From Ruegeria denitrificans (GTDB taxonomy: Bacteria; Pseudomonadota; Alphaproteobacteria; Rhodobacterales; Rhodobacteraceae): a stretch of 64,000 bases of DNA. Both the position numbers and the translations under genes were made by a program. Positions within the stretch are counted from its first letter, which is position 1; each line of letters opens with the position of its first letter. Under the pieces are notes generated by a model that saw nothing but the letters and a program-made list of their open reading frames with translations, was not told the origin of the DNA and made no database searches. The DNA lies in NCBI RefSeq assembly GCF_001458295.1, contig NZ_CYUD01000005.1, positions 1-64,000 of the forward strand. The letters are read 5' to 3'. This document shows positions 15,082 to 24,219 of the stretch, piece after piece.

Positions 15082-15862
15082 TCAATGTCTCCTCAATGAA
15101 ATCGCCGATCAAAGTGGCAAATTTCTCCGGCGCTTCGACACATGGCAAGTGCCCCACGCCCTTTATTTCTTTGTATGTTGCGCCCGGGATCAGCGAAGCC
15201 GTGCTTCTGACCAACTCAGGGGGGCTGGCCAGATCTTCCGACCCGCCAATAGCCAGAACCGGAAGATGTAGTTCCGCGCTTGTGGCCCTCAGGTCTGTAC
15301 CCGCGATGGCGGCACAACAACCAATGTATCCTTCAGATGGAGTTCGGGTCAGCATGTTGCGCCAGGCCGCCACCTCTGTGTTTTGTCGAAATGCCGCACT
15401 GAACCAGCGGTCCAGAATAGGCTCGGCCAAAGACGCAATTCCATCGGCGCGCACCGCATTGATCCGGTCCTGCCATGTCTCGGCCTCGCCCAGTTTCGCG
15501 GCTGTGTTTGACAAAACGAGCGCCCGGACAAGATCGGGGCGGTGTGTAGCCAGTGATTGTCCGATCATACCACCGATTGAAAGACCGACGAAAACACAGT
15601 TGGAAACACCAAGTTGGTCCAGCAGGTTCTCGGTGTCGCGTGCCAAATCCGCCATCGAGTATGGAGCGGGCGGGCAGGAGGACAGACCGTGCCCGCGTTT
15701 ATCAAACCTGAACAGACGTAAATTTTTGGGCAAATGCGGAACGATTTTGTCCCACACCCTCAGGTCGGTGCCCAACGAGTTAGCGAAGACCACTGGATAC
15801 CCGTCCGGGTCGCCATCTTCGCGCCAATGCAGGCTCGTGTTATCCAGCCGGGCTATCCGCAT
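15074..15862 (-). CDS. pcaD: 3-oxoadipate enol-lactonase
   Basis: Hydrolyses beta-ketoadipate enol-lactone to beta-ketoadipate. The 262-residue alpha/beta hydrolase shows the nucleophile elbow FVGLSIGGMIGQ (Ser near residue 97), the acid Asp in IGGSEDLASPP and the catalytic His in GVGHLPCVEAP near the C-terminus, plus the oxyanion region VVFANSLGTDLRVWD typical of PcaD. Its ATG shares one base with the pobA stop. The remaining steps of the pathway (pcaIJF) are not in this window. Confidence 0.94.
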   Translation of the reverse strand: MRIARLDNTSLHWREDGDPDGYPVVFANSLGTDLRVWDKIVPHLPKNLRLFRFDKRGHGLSSCPPAPYSMADLARDTENLLDQLGVSNCVFVGLSIGGMIGQSLATHRPDLVRALVLSNTAAKLGEAETWQDRINAVRADGIASLAEPILDRWFSAAFRQNTEVAAWRNMLTRTPSEGYIGCCAAIAGTDLRATSAELHLPVLAIGGSEDLASPPELVRSTASLIPGATYKEIKGVGHLPCVEAPEKFATLIGDFIEETLNG

Positions 15863-17031
15863 CAGTAGGGCAGGCCGACATAGTTTTGCGCAAAAACCGA
15901 CTGAGCCTCGCGGTTATCCCGCAAGAAGTTCACGTCGGCTTGCTGCATTTTCAGATCAAACTCATTCTGTTTCGGAAAGCGATGCAACAGATTGGTCGTC
16001 GCCCAGCTGAAGCGTTCGGCTTTCCAGATCCGGGCCAGCGCTTTTTCCGAATATCGGTCGATGCCTTCGCTGTCGCCGTCCTCGAAATATTGTTCCAATC
16101 CATTGTAAAGATAGTGAATATCGCTGGCGGCTGTATTCAGACCTTTGGCTCCGGTCGGCGGTACGATGTGGGCAGCGTCTCCGCACAGGAATAATCGTCC
16201 CCAGCGCATCGGCTCGGTCACGAACGACCGCAGTGGTGCAATTGATTTCTCAATCGAAGGCCCTGTCACCAGCTTATCGGCAAATTCCCTGGGAATGCGG
16301 CGTTTCAATTCCCGCCAAAACGCGTCGTCGGTCCAATCGTCGGGCGAGTCCGACAGTGAGCATTGGATATAATAACGGCTTAAACTTTCATTGCGCATCG
16401 AACACAAAGCGAACCCTCGGTCCGAGCCTGAATAGATAAGCTCGTCATGGACCGGAGGTGTTTCCGACAGAATACCTAGCCAACCAAATGGGTAGAGTTT
16501 TTCGTATTCCTTGCGGATTGTTAGCGGAATGGTTTGGCGGCTAACCCCATGGAAACCATCACATCCGGCAACAAATTCACAGTCGATCCGGTGCGTCGTA
16601 CCGTCCGTCGAATAGGTCACATAAGGCGCGTCGCTGTCGGCATCGTGAATGGTGACATCTTCTGTGTTGAAGATGATATTACCGCCCATCGCCTCGCGTG
16701 CTTCGTATAGATCACGTGTAACTTCGGTCTGGCCGTAGACGACCACATGGCTGCCCGTATGTTCTTTGAAGTTTATCTCAAACTGGGTGTCGCCGTACGA
16801 GATGACTGTGCCGTCATGCACAAAACATTCTTTATCCATACGTGCGGCAACCCCAGCTTCACGCATCAGATTGACAAAGCCCGTTTCCAGAATGCCAGCC
16901 CTTATGCGACCAAGGACATATTCCTTAGTCTTTCGTTCCAGCACCACACTATTGATTCCTTTTCGGTGCAACAGCTGGCTAAGCAGCAAACCCGATGGGC
17001 CACCGCCAATAATAAGAACTTGTGATTTCAT
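15862..17031 (-). CDS. pobA: 4-hydroxybenzoate 3-monooxygenase
   Basis: FAD- and NADPH-dependent hydroxylase that turns 4-hydroxybenzoate into protocatechuate, the substrate of PcaGH. The 389-residue protein has the nucleotide-binding LIIGGGPSGLLLSQLLHRKG, the middle motif CDGFHGVSRQTIPL, and the FAD-ribityl motif LCGDAAHIVPPTGAKGLNTAASD, all typical of PobA. It is the first gene of the catabolic operon and is divergent from pcaQ, with an 89-base intergenic region that must hold both promoters. This means the operon as a whole is set up for 4-hydroxybenzoate as well as protocatechuate. Confidence 0.96.
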   Translation of the reverse strand: MKSQVLIIGGGPSGLLLSQLLHRKGINSVVLERKTKEYVLGRIRAGILETGFVNLMREAGVAARMDKECFVHDGTVISYGDTQFEINFKEHTGSHVVVYGQTEVTRDLYEAREAMGGNIIFNTEDVTIHDADSDAPYVTYSTDGTTHRIDCEFVAGCDGFHGVSRQTIPLTIRKEYEKLYPFGWLGILSETPPVHDELIYSGSDRGFALCSMRNESLSRYYIQCSLSDSPDDWTDDAFWRELKRRIPREFADKLVTGPSIEKSIAPLRSFVTEPMRWGRLFLCGDAAHIVPPTGAKGLNTAASDIHYLYNGLEQYFEDGDSEGIDRYSEKALARIWKAERFSWATTNLLHRFPKQNEFDLKMQQADVNFLRDNREAQSVFAQNYVGLPY

Positions 17032-17120
17032 ACTGGGGTCTCCTGACCGTAGATTGATGTATTGAAACTGAAATGTAAAATGAGTTATCGGCTAAATTAG
17101 TTGCCCAAAGAGATAAGAAA

Positions 17121-18029
17121 ATGATCGACCGACGCATCAAGTTCCGCCATATTCAGTCTTTTGTGGAAATTGCGCGGGAAAAGAGCCTGAAACGCGCAGC
17201 TGAAAAGCTGTTTCTGACCCAGCCGGCGATTTCAAAGACCTTGAAAGAGCTCGAAGAAATCGTCGAGGCCCCTTTGATGACACGTAGTCGTTCAGGTGTG
17301 GCGTTGACCGAAGAAGGGCAGGTTTTTCTGCACTTTGCGCAGATGTCTCTGGCAAGTCTTCAGCAAGGCCTGGACGGAGTGGAACGCGCCGGGCGAAAGG
17401 AAAAAGAAAAGCTGACAATTGGTGCGCTTCCAAGCGTCGCCGCCTGGATAATGCCCAAGGTTGTCAGAGAGTTCGATGCGCTTGCCCCTGACGCAGCCCT
17501 CCAGATCGTCGACGGTCCACATGGGTATCTGGTGGATCGCCTGCGACATGGCCAACTGGATTTGGTCATAGGACGTCTGGGCCGCCCGGAAACGATGCAG
17601 GGAATTTCATTTACGCAACTCTACAACGAACAGGTTGAATTTGTGGTCCGTCCAGGTCACCCGTTGCTCAAAGATCCCAATCTGCACAAGATAGCTGACT
17701 GGCAGGTCATTTTCCCTCCGGAAGGATCTGCAATCCGCCCGCTGGTTGAGCGTTTTCTAATTGCATGTGGTATCGGCGAGATTCCAAATCGGGTGGAAAC
17801 AGTGTCAGGCGCATTTGGGCGTGTCTATACCCGCCAAACCGATGCAATCTGGATTATTTCAGGTGGGGTGGTCGCAAACGAAATCGCGGATGGTCGATTG
17901 GTCAAGTTGCCGATCAATACTGAACTGACCCAGGGTCCAGTCGGGTTGATGACCCGCCCAGATGTTGCGCCGACACCCATTCAGCAGGTCTTTCGGTTAG
18001 CTGTTCAAAATGTGGTTTCGGGCGCATAG
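17121..18029 (+). CDS. pcaQ: LysR-family activator of the pca operon
   Basis: Regulator expected to activate the divergent pobA-pcaDCHGB genes in response to pathway intermediates. The 302-residue protein starts DRRIKFRHIQSFVEIAREKS with the HTH LKRAAEKLFLTQPAISKTLKELE, which is close to PcaQ of Agrobacterium and Sinorhizobium. The effector domain shows GALPSVAAWIMPKVVREF and the C-terminal PTPIQQVFRLAVQNV. In those species PcaQ recognises a dyad of the ATAAC type; the 17032-17120 interval holds only an imperfect candidate (TTATCGGCTAA), so I do not annotate an operator. Confidence 0.9.
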   Translation: MIDRRIKFRHIQSFVEIAREKSLKRAAEKLFLTQPAISKTLKELEEIVEAPLMTRSRSGVALTEEGQVFLHFAQMSLASLQQGLDGVERAGRKEKEKLTIGALPSVAAWIMPKVVREFDALAPDAALQIVDGPHGYLVDRLRHGQLDLVIGRLGRPETMQGISFTQLYNEQVEFVVRPGHPLLKDPNLHKIADWQVIFPPEGSAIRPLVERFLIACGIGEIPNRVETVSGAFGRVYTRQTDAIWIISGGVVANEIADGRLVKLPINTELTQGPVGLMTRPDVAPTPIQQVFRLAVQNVVSGA

Positions 18030-18147
18030 GAAGAGTTATGTTAAATTAAATATCTTAAGTCTTGAAGCGAAGCGCAATTCCCTTGACCTACGAAACCGAC
18101 CAGTTTTCGCAAGCTATTCTAGGTTGACTGGAATTTCTCCTGCACGC

Positions 18148-18819
18148 TCAAAACCCAGTCGAAAGATTTTCGAAGGGACTTTTTTTGTACGATACCGTGC
18201 GGCAAACAAGAACATTGTTGAACTCTGGATCCACTTTTGGAAAGGGAAGTTTTCTTAACGCTCCAGCGGACAGAAATTCAGCATCGTAAGAGCTGCGCGT
18301 CAATGCGATTCCCATTCCCGAGATTGCAGCGCGAAGCGTAGGATCTGCATTGCTGAACACTGGTCCGTGCCGCAATGCGCTGGATGGATAGCTGATCTTT
18401 TTCAGATAACGATCCCAGGTATCCGCGGTCTCGGCATGCGGCATAACGGGATTCTAAATCTGAGAGAAGTTGCAGGTCTGCTCCAGTTCATTTTGTTCGA
18501 CAGAGAATAAGGAAGGGCTGCAAACTGCAATTTGGCGATCCGAAAACATCGGGATGACCTTGAGGCCAGGCCCTGGTTGGGCGTTGGCATGGCTGTCGGG
18601 GCGCACCGCAAGATCGGAAAGTCCAGGTTGAATTTTGCGGTAGAACCGATGTCCTGCGTCGGTGATGTTGATCCCTCGCCTTGTGCGGGTGAATAGCTGA
18701 CCGCTAAGCAGCGCTTCAAGTTTACCGACGCGATAGCTGACTGTTGGTTGGGTCAATCCAAGCTCTGTCGCTGCTTTGGAGAATGAACGCAGCCGGCAAA
18801 CTCCTTGGAAAAATCGCAT
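18148..18819 (-). pseudogene. Broken LysR-family regulator (GcvA-like)
   Basis: The frame begins RFFQGVCRLRSFSKAATELG with LTQPTVSYRVGKLEALLSGQ, a clear LysR HTH, and reaches the wing FTRTRRGINITDAG. Most of the effector domain is then missing. A fragment KVIPMFSDRQIAVCSPSLF follows, then an in-frame TAG at 18454, and the C-terminal part DTWDRYLKKISYPSSALRHG to ALRKLPFPKV. About 200 codons remain against about 300 normally. Its 5' end overlaps the 5' end of the divergent binding-protein relic, so the intergenic promoter has also been lost by deletion. Confidence 0.8.
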
Positions 18820-19592
18820 CAGTATCAATCCTGTCTGCGAGGCTTGCTGCTGCGGCAATTGCCGGTGAAACCCTGGATCGGATCGAAGGCACAATAGTGC
18901 TCAAGGTTGCCACCAACTCGGACTGGGCAGTGCAGGCCTTCCTGAACGATCAAAACGAAATGGATGGGTTCGACGTTGATGTGGCGTTCGAGTAGCCAAA
19001 CGCCTTGGGGCCGAGACCGAGTTCGTGACGCCCGGTTGGGAAGCGATGACCGCTGGGCGCTGGAATATTGTCGTTGGATCGATGACGCCCACGGCAAAAC
19101 GCGCCGAAGCCCTGGAATTTCCGGCAGTCTACTACTACACGCCGGCCGCATTTGCCGTTCACGAAGATTTCGATGGTGCAATTATTTCTGACCTGAAAGA
19201 AAAGGTAATCGGTGTGACTCCTTCGTCGACCTATCACTTGTAATTGCAACATGACCTCAAGATCGACGCCGCGGGCGTGCCGGAATTCGACTATCAGGTC
19301 CAACCGGCTGAGATCAAAACTATGGCACTGGTATGAGTGAGTTTGATGACCTTCGCCTGGGTAACGGCGTGCGCCTTGATGCGGTGCTGCAATCGTTGCC
19401 CACAATCCTGTCTGCAGTTGAAAACGGTCTGCCAGTCCGCCAGCTGGGCGAGCCGGTCTTTTTCGAACTGCTGTCGGTTGCAGTCGGCAAGGGGGGTACT
19501 GACTTTGTCGGAAAGGTCGCTGACATCGTGACAAAATGCGCAAAGACGGAACCCTGCGCGAGCTGTCGATGAAGTGGCATGGCGTCGACTAA
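18783..19592 (+). pseudogene. Broken amino-acid ABC transporter substrate-binding protein
   Basis: Successive frames encode one family-3 binding protein. First come a signal-like LLGKIASVSILSARLAAAA and VLKVATNSDWAVQAFLNDQ. A one-base loss near 18993 shifts the frame to VAKRLGAETEFVTPGWEAMT and VVGSMTPTAKRAEALEFPAV. A TAA lies at 19241-19243, before LQHDLKIDAAGVPEFDYQVQ. There is another one-base loss near 19325 before MSEFDDLRLGNGVRLDAVLQ, and a third shift near 19537 before MRKDGTLRELSMKWHGVD and stop. At least three frameshifts and one nonsense codon show long-term loss of function. Confidence 0.85.
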
Positions 19593-19648
19593 ACGTCGGC
19601 AAACTGATCTTCATACCCTGAAAGGACAAACCGGAAATCCTCTCGAGC

Positions 19649-20557
19649 TTGACCGCCTACCCCACAGTTAAACGCTCACGCCGGTTCAATGCCGAATGTT
19701 CGCTGATTGCTGGCAAGGTGGTTTTCCTGATCGGATATTGGGCGGGCTTTTCCGGGGAAACATTCCTGCGCTTTTTCTATGCACCCGAGGCAGGTGAACT
19801 GGCCTCGGGGGTATCGGAAAGGGTATCGGCGACGCTGGTTCTAGCGCTGATCGTGACCTTAAACCTGTTCCTGCTTTTGGCTGCCGACCGTAGGTTCAGC
19901 GCATCCTCGTATGGGCCGAACTTTTGCGCCTGTTCCTGTTCACCACAGGTATCGTGACAACCTTGTACGTGTCGTTGGCATCTATTGTGATCGCGTTCGG
20001 GCTTGCTCTGCTTGGGTCAGTTTCCAAACTTTCCGGTAATGGGATCGCAATGGGCGCGGTCGATTTTTTCACCTCATTTTTCGGGGTGTGCCGCTGTTGG
20101 CGCAGCTTTTTCTGATCATCTGGGCTTGCCGCAGATAGGCCTGATCGTCGACCCGATCCCAGCGGGGCTTGCTGCGCTCAGCCTGCGTTATGGCGGTTAC
20201 ATGACTGAAATCTACCGGGCCGGCATCCGAAGCATCGATCCCGGTCAATGGGAAGCATCGGCAGCCTTGGGTTTGAAAAAAGGCGTAGCGTTTCGCAAAG
20301 TGATCATGCCGCAGGCGTTCAAGATCATTATCCCTCCGACGGGCAACAGCTTTATTGCGATGTTGAAAGACAGCTCACTGGTTTCGGTCGTTGGCGTCTG
20401 GGACCTGATGTATGTCGCCCGCTCCGCTGTCCGCAGCAAATTCCGAATTCTCGAAATGCTGATCACCGCAGCACTGATCTATTGGGCTTTGTCTTTCCTG
20501 CTGGAACTGGGGCAGGCCCCGCTAGAAGAACGCTTTCGCCGCTCTGCCGCCAACTAG
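19649..20557 (+). pseudogene. Broken amino-acid ABC transporter permease (HisM-like)
   Basis: The relic begins TAYPTVKRSRRF. A frameshift near 19920 moves it to LRLFLFTTGIVTTLYVSLAS, and one or two more near 20090-20125 move it to LPQIGLIVDPIPAGLAALSL. After that the frame is open to the end. The intact part carries the permease EAA loop (SIDPGQWEASAALGLKKGVA, FRKVIMPQAFKIIIPP) and the usual end EERFRRSAAN. The order binding protein then permease fits one decayed importer operon; no ATPase gene remains beside it. Confidence 0.82.
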
Positions 20558-20605
20558 AACCGAATGCTGAATTGCCAAAACATCTCTGACAAAGGACCAA
20601 GCCGC

Positions 20606-21541
20606 ATGTGCACAATCGGTGCGATAAATTTGGACGATGGCAACTATTATCTGTTCAAGAACAAAGATTTCGGGTTGTTAAACTTTGATGAACATCTGAT
20701 TTCCGATCCATCAATGTTCGGGGTATCCGGTGTGGAAAACTTTGCCGCAACCGATGACAGCGAAGCGGTGTTCTCGGGGCTGTCAATCGGCGCCAACGAA
20801 CATGGGCTGTTATGTTGTAACGCGCATGTCAGCTTCACACCTGCGAACGGTCGCAACTATGACATTCTGGTCGAGATCGCCTAGCGGCAGGGCCACGACG
20901 TCCAGTCGGCCATTTCTGCGATCAGGATGCATCTGGCAGACAACCCGACCTGGGTTGGCAGCCTGATTATGGTAGACGGTAAGACAGTTGCCTGTATCGA
21001 AGCGCGCGGACATGAAATCCGGGTTCAGGAGGCATCTTATTTTCTGGTCAAAAGCAACCATCAGGTGATGTTTGAATCCGATAACGACCCGGCTTCGTCA
21101 AACAGTCAAAGCTGCCTTACATCGGCGCGCAACAGGATGGCCAGCGTTGGTGAGCTTGACGATATTTTGACTGTCCTGTGCTCTCATGATGATGGTGATA
21201 CCGGCGTGTGCAACCATTTGAAGGGGCGCAGAACTGTTTATTCATATGTTCTGAACTTTCTCGGGGACAAAATCTCGTTGCATGTATCCAAGGAACTGCC
21301 GTGCAGGGCCGAGCATTTTCGGAAATTGGACCTGCCGCTTGCGGAGATGTGGAACGCGGAAGATTTAAGCAACTCGACGCGTCGTATCCGAGATAGCGGG
21401 ATAAAAGCTCGGGAACTGTCAATCACAAACAGGATCTTGCCTGTTCAAACAATTTGCGAGGTTAGTCGCTTCTGCACTGAAACCTCCTGCCCAGTTTCCC
21501 CCGGCATGGGAGTAATGCGATCAAACACATGGATGACCTGA
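20606..21541 (+). pseudogene. Interrupted Ntn-hydrolase (C45-type acyltransferase/hydrolase-like)
   Basis: The frame starts MCTIGAINLDDGNYYLFKNK, with Cys in second position followed by a Gly-Ala-Ile-Asn block. This resembles the autocatalytic N-terminal-nucleophile start of C45/acyl-CoA:6-APA-acyltransferase-like enzymes. GLSIGANEHGLLCCNAHVS and later WVGSLIMVDGKTVACIEARG also fit. A single in-frame TAG at 20882-20884 stops it after 92 residues. Without that codon the frame is open to 21541, although homology in the last 60 codons is unclear. It follows the decayed importer closely and may have worked on what that importer brought in. The family call is moderate. Confidence 0.65.
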
Positions 21542-21663
21542 AAACGGTCTGAGAACCGCGACGGTTGACCGACGGGGTCTGATCCATCATCCTGCGGCCT
21601 AACAGATTGGCCCGGCGCAGATATTTTGACGTTGTGGTCGACTATTTTAGCAAGGCCCGAAAC

Positions 21664-22869
21664 ATGCCCGATGGATCGCAGAAGCAATATGTGCTGGACA
21701 CGCATCGGCTACGCGACCCCGAGCAAACCCTACAAATCGTCAAACCGTTTCTAAAGGGCATGGGCATCACCCGGGTTGCAAACCTGACCGGCCTTGACCG
21801 GATCGGTCTGCCCACGGTGATGGTGGCGCGACCCAACTCCCGGTCAGTCGCGGTGTCATTGGGCAAAGGGTTGTCGCTGCGTGCGGCCGAGGCCTCGGGC
21901 GTGATGGAGGCAATTGAATCCTGGCACGCTGAACGGGTGCAATTACCGCAGCGGTTGGCCAGATATGCTGAACTGACGCAAGAAGCGACGGTGGTCGACG
22001 TGACCGGATTACCTCGCGTGACGGGTGGGCGGTTTGATCCTCATTCTAACATGCTGTGGGTTCTGGGGCGTGATCTGGGCGCCAATCGCGCGTGCTGGGT
22101 TCCGCTTGAGATGGTCGATACAGACTATACCAGCGCTCCGGTCGGGGGTCAGGCCGCCTTTCCGCGCACCACCAACGGATTGGCGTCGGGTAACAACGTG
22201 GTTGAGGCCAGCTGTCACGCCATTTGCGAATTGATCGAACGGGATGCCACAACGCTGTGGCACCATCGCGCGGGCACCCCCCGCCTTGATCCGAATAGTG
22301 TGGATGACCCACGCTGCCGACAGGCCATCGAGATGATAACCGCAGCCGGGTTAGAGATAGGGCTGTGGAACACAACGTCGGACATTGGCATCGCCAGTTT
22401 CCGCTGTGTGGTTTGCGAAGGCGGCGGCCAACCCGGCCATATTGGTATCGGCGATGGCTGTCATCCGGACCGCGCGATTGCCCTGCTGCGGTCTTTGACC
22501 GAAGCAGCGCAGACACGGCTGACTTATATCTCAGGTGCTCGGGATGACCTGGATCCCGAAGAATTCACCGATCAGGCGAAAATGGATCGGGGCCGCTATG
22601 TGCGTGATCTGATCGACGATGCGGCGGCGGATCAAAGTTTTGGCGACTGCCCGTCATTTGTAACCGCATCCTTTGAAGAAGATCTGGAATTATTGTTGCA
22701 ACGGCTTGCCGCCGTGGGCATCCCGCAAGTGGTTACCGTTGACCTGTCGCGCCCTGAATTGGACATCGCCGTGATCCGGGCCGTGATCCCCGGGCTGGAG
22801 GCACCGCATGACGAACCGGATTACATACCCGGTCCGCGCGCTCGACGCATAGTGGAAGGGCTGGCATGA
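21664..22869 (+). CDS. YcaO-domain protein (TfuA-associated type)
   Basis: ATP-dependent enzyme that activates backbone amides of peptides; YcaO proteins paired with TfuA form thioamides, while others form azolines or amidines. The sequence shows MGITRVANLTGLDRIGLPTV, RPNSRSVAVSLGKGLSLRAA, the ATP/Mg region SGVMEAIESWHAE, NGLASGNNVVEASCHAICEL followed by IERDATTLWH, and SLTEAAQTRLTYISGARDD. I start at the ATG at 21664 (401 residues), as the family homology begins just after it; the frame opens at a TTG at 21607. The stop overlaps the TfuA start by 4 bases, so the two are coupled. It is intact, unlike the genes just upstream. Confidence 0.88.
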   Translation: MPDGSQKQYVLDTHRLRDPEQTLQIVKPFLKGMGITRVANLTGLDRIGLPTVMVARPNSRSVAVSLGKGLSLRAAEASGVMEAIESWHAERVQLPQRLARYAELTQEATVVDVTGLPRVTGGRFDPHSNMLWVLGRDLGANRACWVPLEMVDTDYTSAPVGGQAAFPRTTNGLASGNNVVEASCHAICELIERDATTLWHHRAGTPRLDPNSVDDPRCRQAIEMITAAGLEIGLWNTTSDIGIASFRCVVCEGGGQPGHIGIGDGCHPDRAIALLRSLTEAAQTRLTYISGARDDLDPEEFTDQAKMDRGRYVRDLIDDAAADQSFGDCPSFVTASFEEDLELLLQRLAAVGIPQVVTVDLSRPELDIAVIRAVIPGLEAPHDEPDYIPGPRARRIVEGLA

Positions 22870-24176
22870 CGGCAGTTGTATTTGTGGGCCCGACCCTGAC
22901 GCTCGAGACAGTTACCAAACATCTGGATGCAACCATCCTGCCGCCAGTCCGACAAGGAGATGTCTATCGTGTCGCCCGTACAAACACGTCAGCAATCGGC
23001 ATCATAGACGGATTTTTCGAAGGGGTGCCCTCGGTCTGGCACAAGGAAATCCTCTGGGCGATGGAGCAAGGGATTCCGGTCTTTGGCAGTGCCAGCATGG
23101 GCGCTTTGCGCGCGGCTGAATTGGCTGATTTCGGAATGATTGGGGTTGGCCAGATCTTTCAGGATTACTACAACGATGTCCTGCAGGATGACGATGAAGT
23201 TGCTGTATTGCACAGCCCCGCCGAGCTTGGGTTCAAGCCTCTCAGCGAGCCGATGGTGTCGATCCGCGCGACCGTGGCGCAAGCGCAGACCGCAGGCGTA
23301 CTGCCGGCGGACACCGCGTCCAAAATACTGCAAATCACCAAGGCCATGCATTACCGCAAGCGTATCTGGGCAGACATAATTTCTGCGATGCGGGATTTGC
23401 CTGGTATCTCTGAGTTTTCCGACTGGTTACCGACAGGCCGCATCGACGCCAAGGCAGATGATGCCCGCGCCATGCTGACCCGCATGTCCGAGCATCTGGC
23501 CGGAGCCGTTCAGCCAAAGTCCGAAGCCACGCGCACCGAACCAACCCTGATGTGGAAAGCTCTGTGTGCCCGGGTCGATGCCGGAGAGCTAACCACCGAC
23601 CGCGCAGTCGTCGACGAGCTGCGGCTGGACCCTGCGCTCTACGCGCAATTGAAACATCGCGCCGCTCTTGCGTTGCTGGCGCGCGAGGATGCCTCAAGAC
23701 GGGATCGTAAACCTGAGCGTGCGGACTTGATCCGGCAGATGGACGATCACAGGGCAACAACAGGTCTTTCGCGACGATCCGAATTGATGGATTGGATCGA
23801 GGCAAACGATTTGAACGCGGATAGCTATGAAACAATGTTGGCCGACGCTGCCCGGATTGATGCTGCCATTGCATCGCGCGCCGGTTCTTTGGAAGCGCAA
23901 CTGTTGTCAGAGCTGCGCCGTGCGGACCAATATACCGAGCTGCGGGACAGGGCAGACAGAAAAGCACATCGTGCCATTCCGGCGGGTTCCTCCGGGGTGG
24001 ATCGGTTGCGCGTGCTGATGTGGTATTTTGAATCTCGTCTTGACCAAGAGGTGCCTGATGATCTTGACTCTTACGCAGTTGCGCTTGGTCTGGACGGGCG
24101 CGACGCGTTTTATGAACTGATAGAAGCTGAATTTTTATATTGCCATAGAGGTGCCGACGCCGGAGCCGCAGAATAA
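22866..24176 (+). CDS. TfuA-like protein with a long C-terminal extension
   Basis: Partner of the YcaO enzyme. Residues about 1-165 are the TfuA core: AVVFVGPTL, GIIDGFFEGVPSVWHKEILW, then MEQGIPVFGSASMGALRAAE and GVGQIFQDYYNDVLQDDDEV. In thioviridamide-type and archaeal systems TfuA assists YcaO in thioamide formation, probably at the sulfur-donor step. The remaining 270 residues are alpha-helical and rich in Ala, Arg, Asp and Glu, with repeated acidic-basic heptad-like runs. I recognise no domain there. Most TfuA proteins of stand-alone type are nearer 200-250 residues, so the extension may hold a substrate-recognition or partner domain, but this is inference. Confidence 0.85.
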   Translation: MTAVVFVGPTLTLETVTKHLDATILPPVRQGDVYRVARTNTSAIGIIDGFFEGVPSVWHKEILWAMEQGIPVFGSASMGALRAAELADFGMIGVGQIFQDYYNDVLQDDDEVAVLHSPAELGFKPLSEPMVSIRATVAQAQTAGVLPADTASKILQITKAMHYRKRIWADIISAMRDLPGISEFSDWLPTGRIDAKADDARAMLTRMSEHLAGAVQPKSEATRTEPTLMWKALCARVDAGELTTDRAVVDELRLDPALYAQLKHRAALALLAREDASRRDRKPERADLIRQMDDHRATTGLSRRSELMDWIEANDLNADSYETMLADAARIDAAIASRAGSLEAQLLSELRRADQYTELRDRADRKAHRAIPAGSSGVDRLRVLMWYFESRLDQEVPDDLDSYAVALGLDGRDAFYELIEAEFLYCHRGADAGAAE

Positions 24177-24219
24177 CAGGCCGACGGATTTGACCGGGCA
24201 CGACACGGGAGGGCGTATT

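Noticed and set aside
17032-17120. PcaQ operator of the ATAAC type between pobA and pcaQ
   Set aside because: Only an imperfect TTATCGGCTAA-like sequence is present, too weak to annotate without footprinting.
18454-20884. Amber readthrough or pyrrolysine use, suggested by in-frame TAG in the LysR and Ntn-hydrolase relics
   Set aside because: Neighbouring relics also contain frameshifts, a TAA and deletions, so ordinary gene decay explains the TAG codons.
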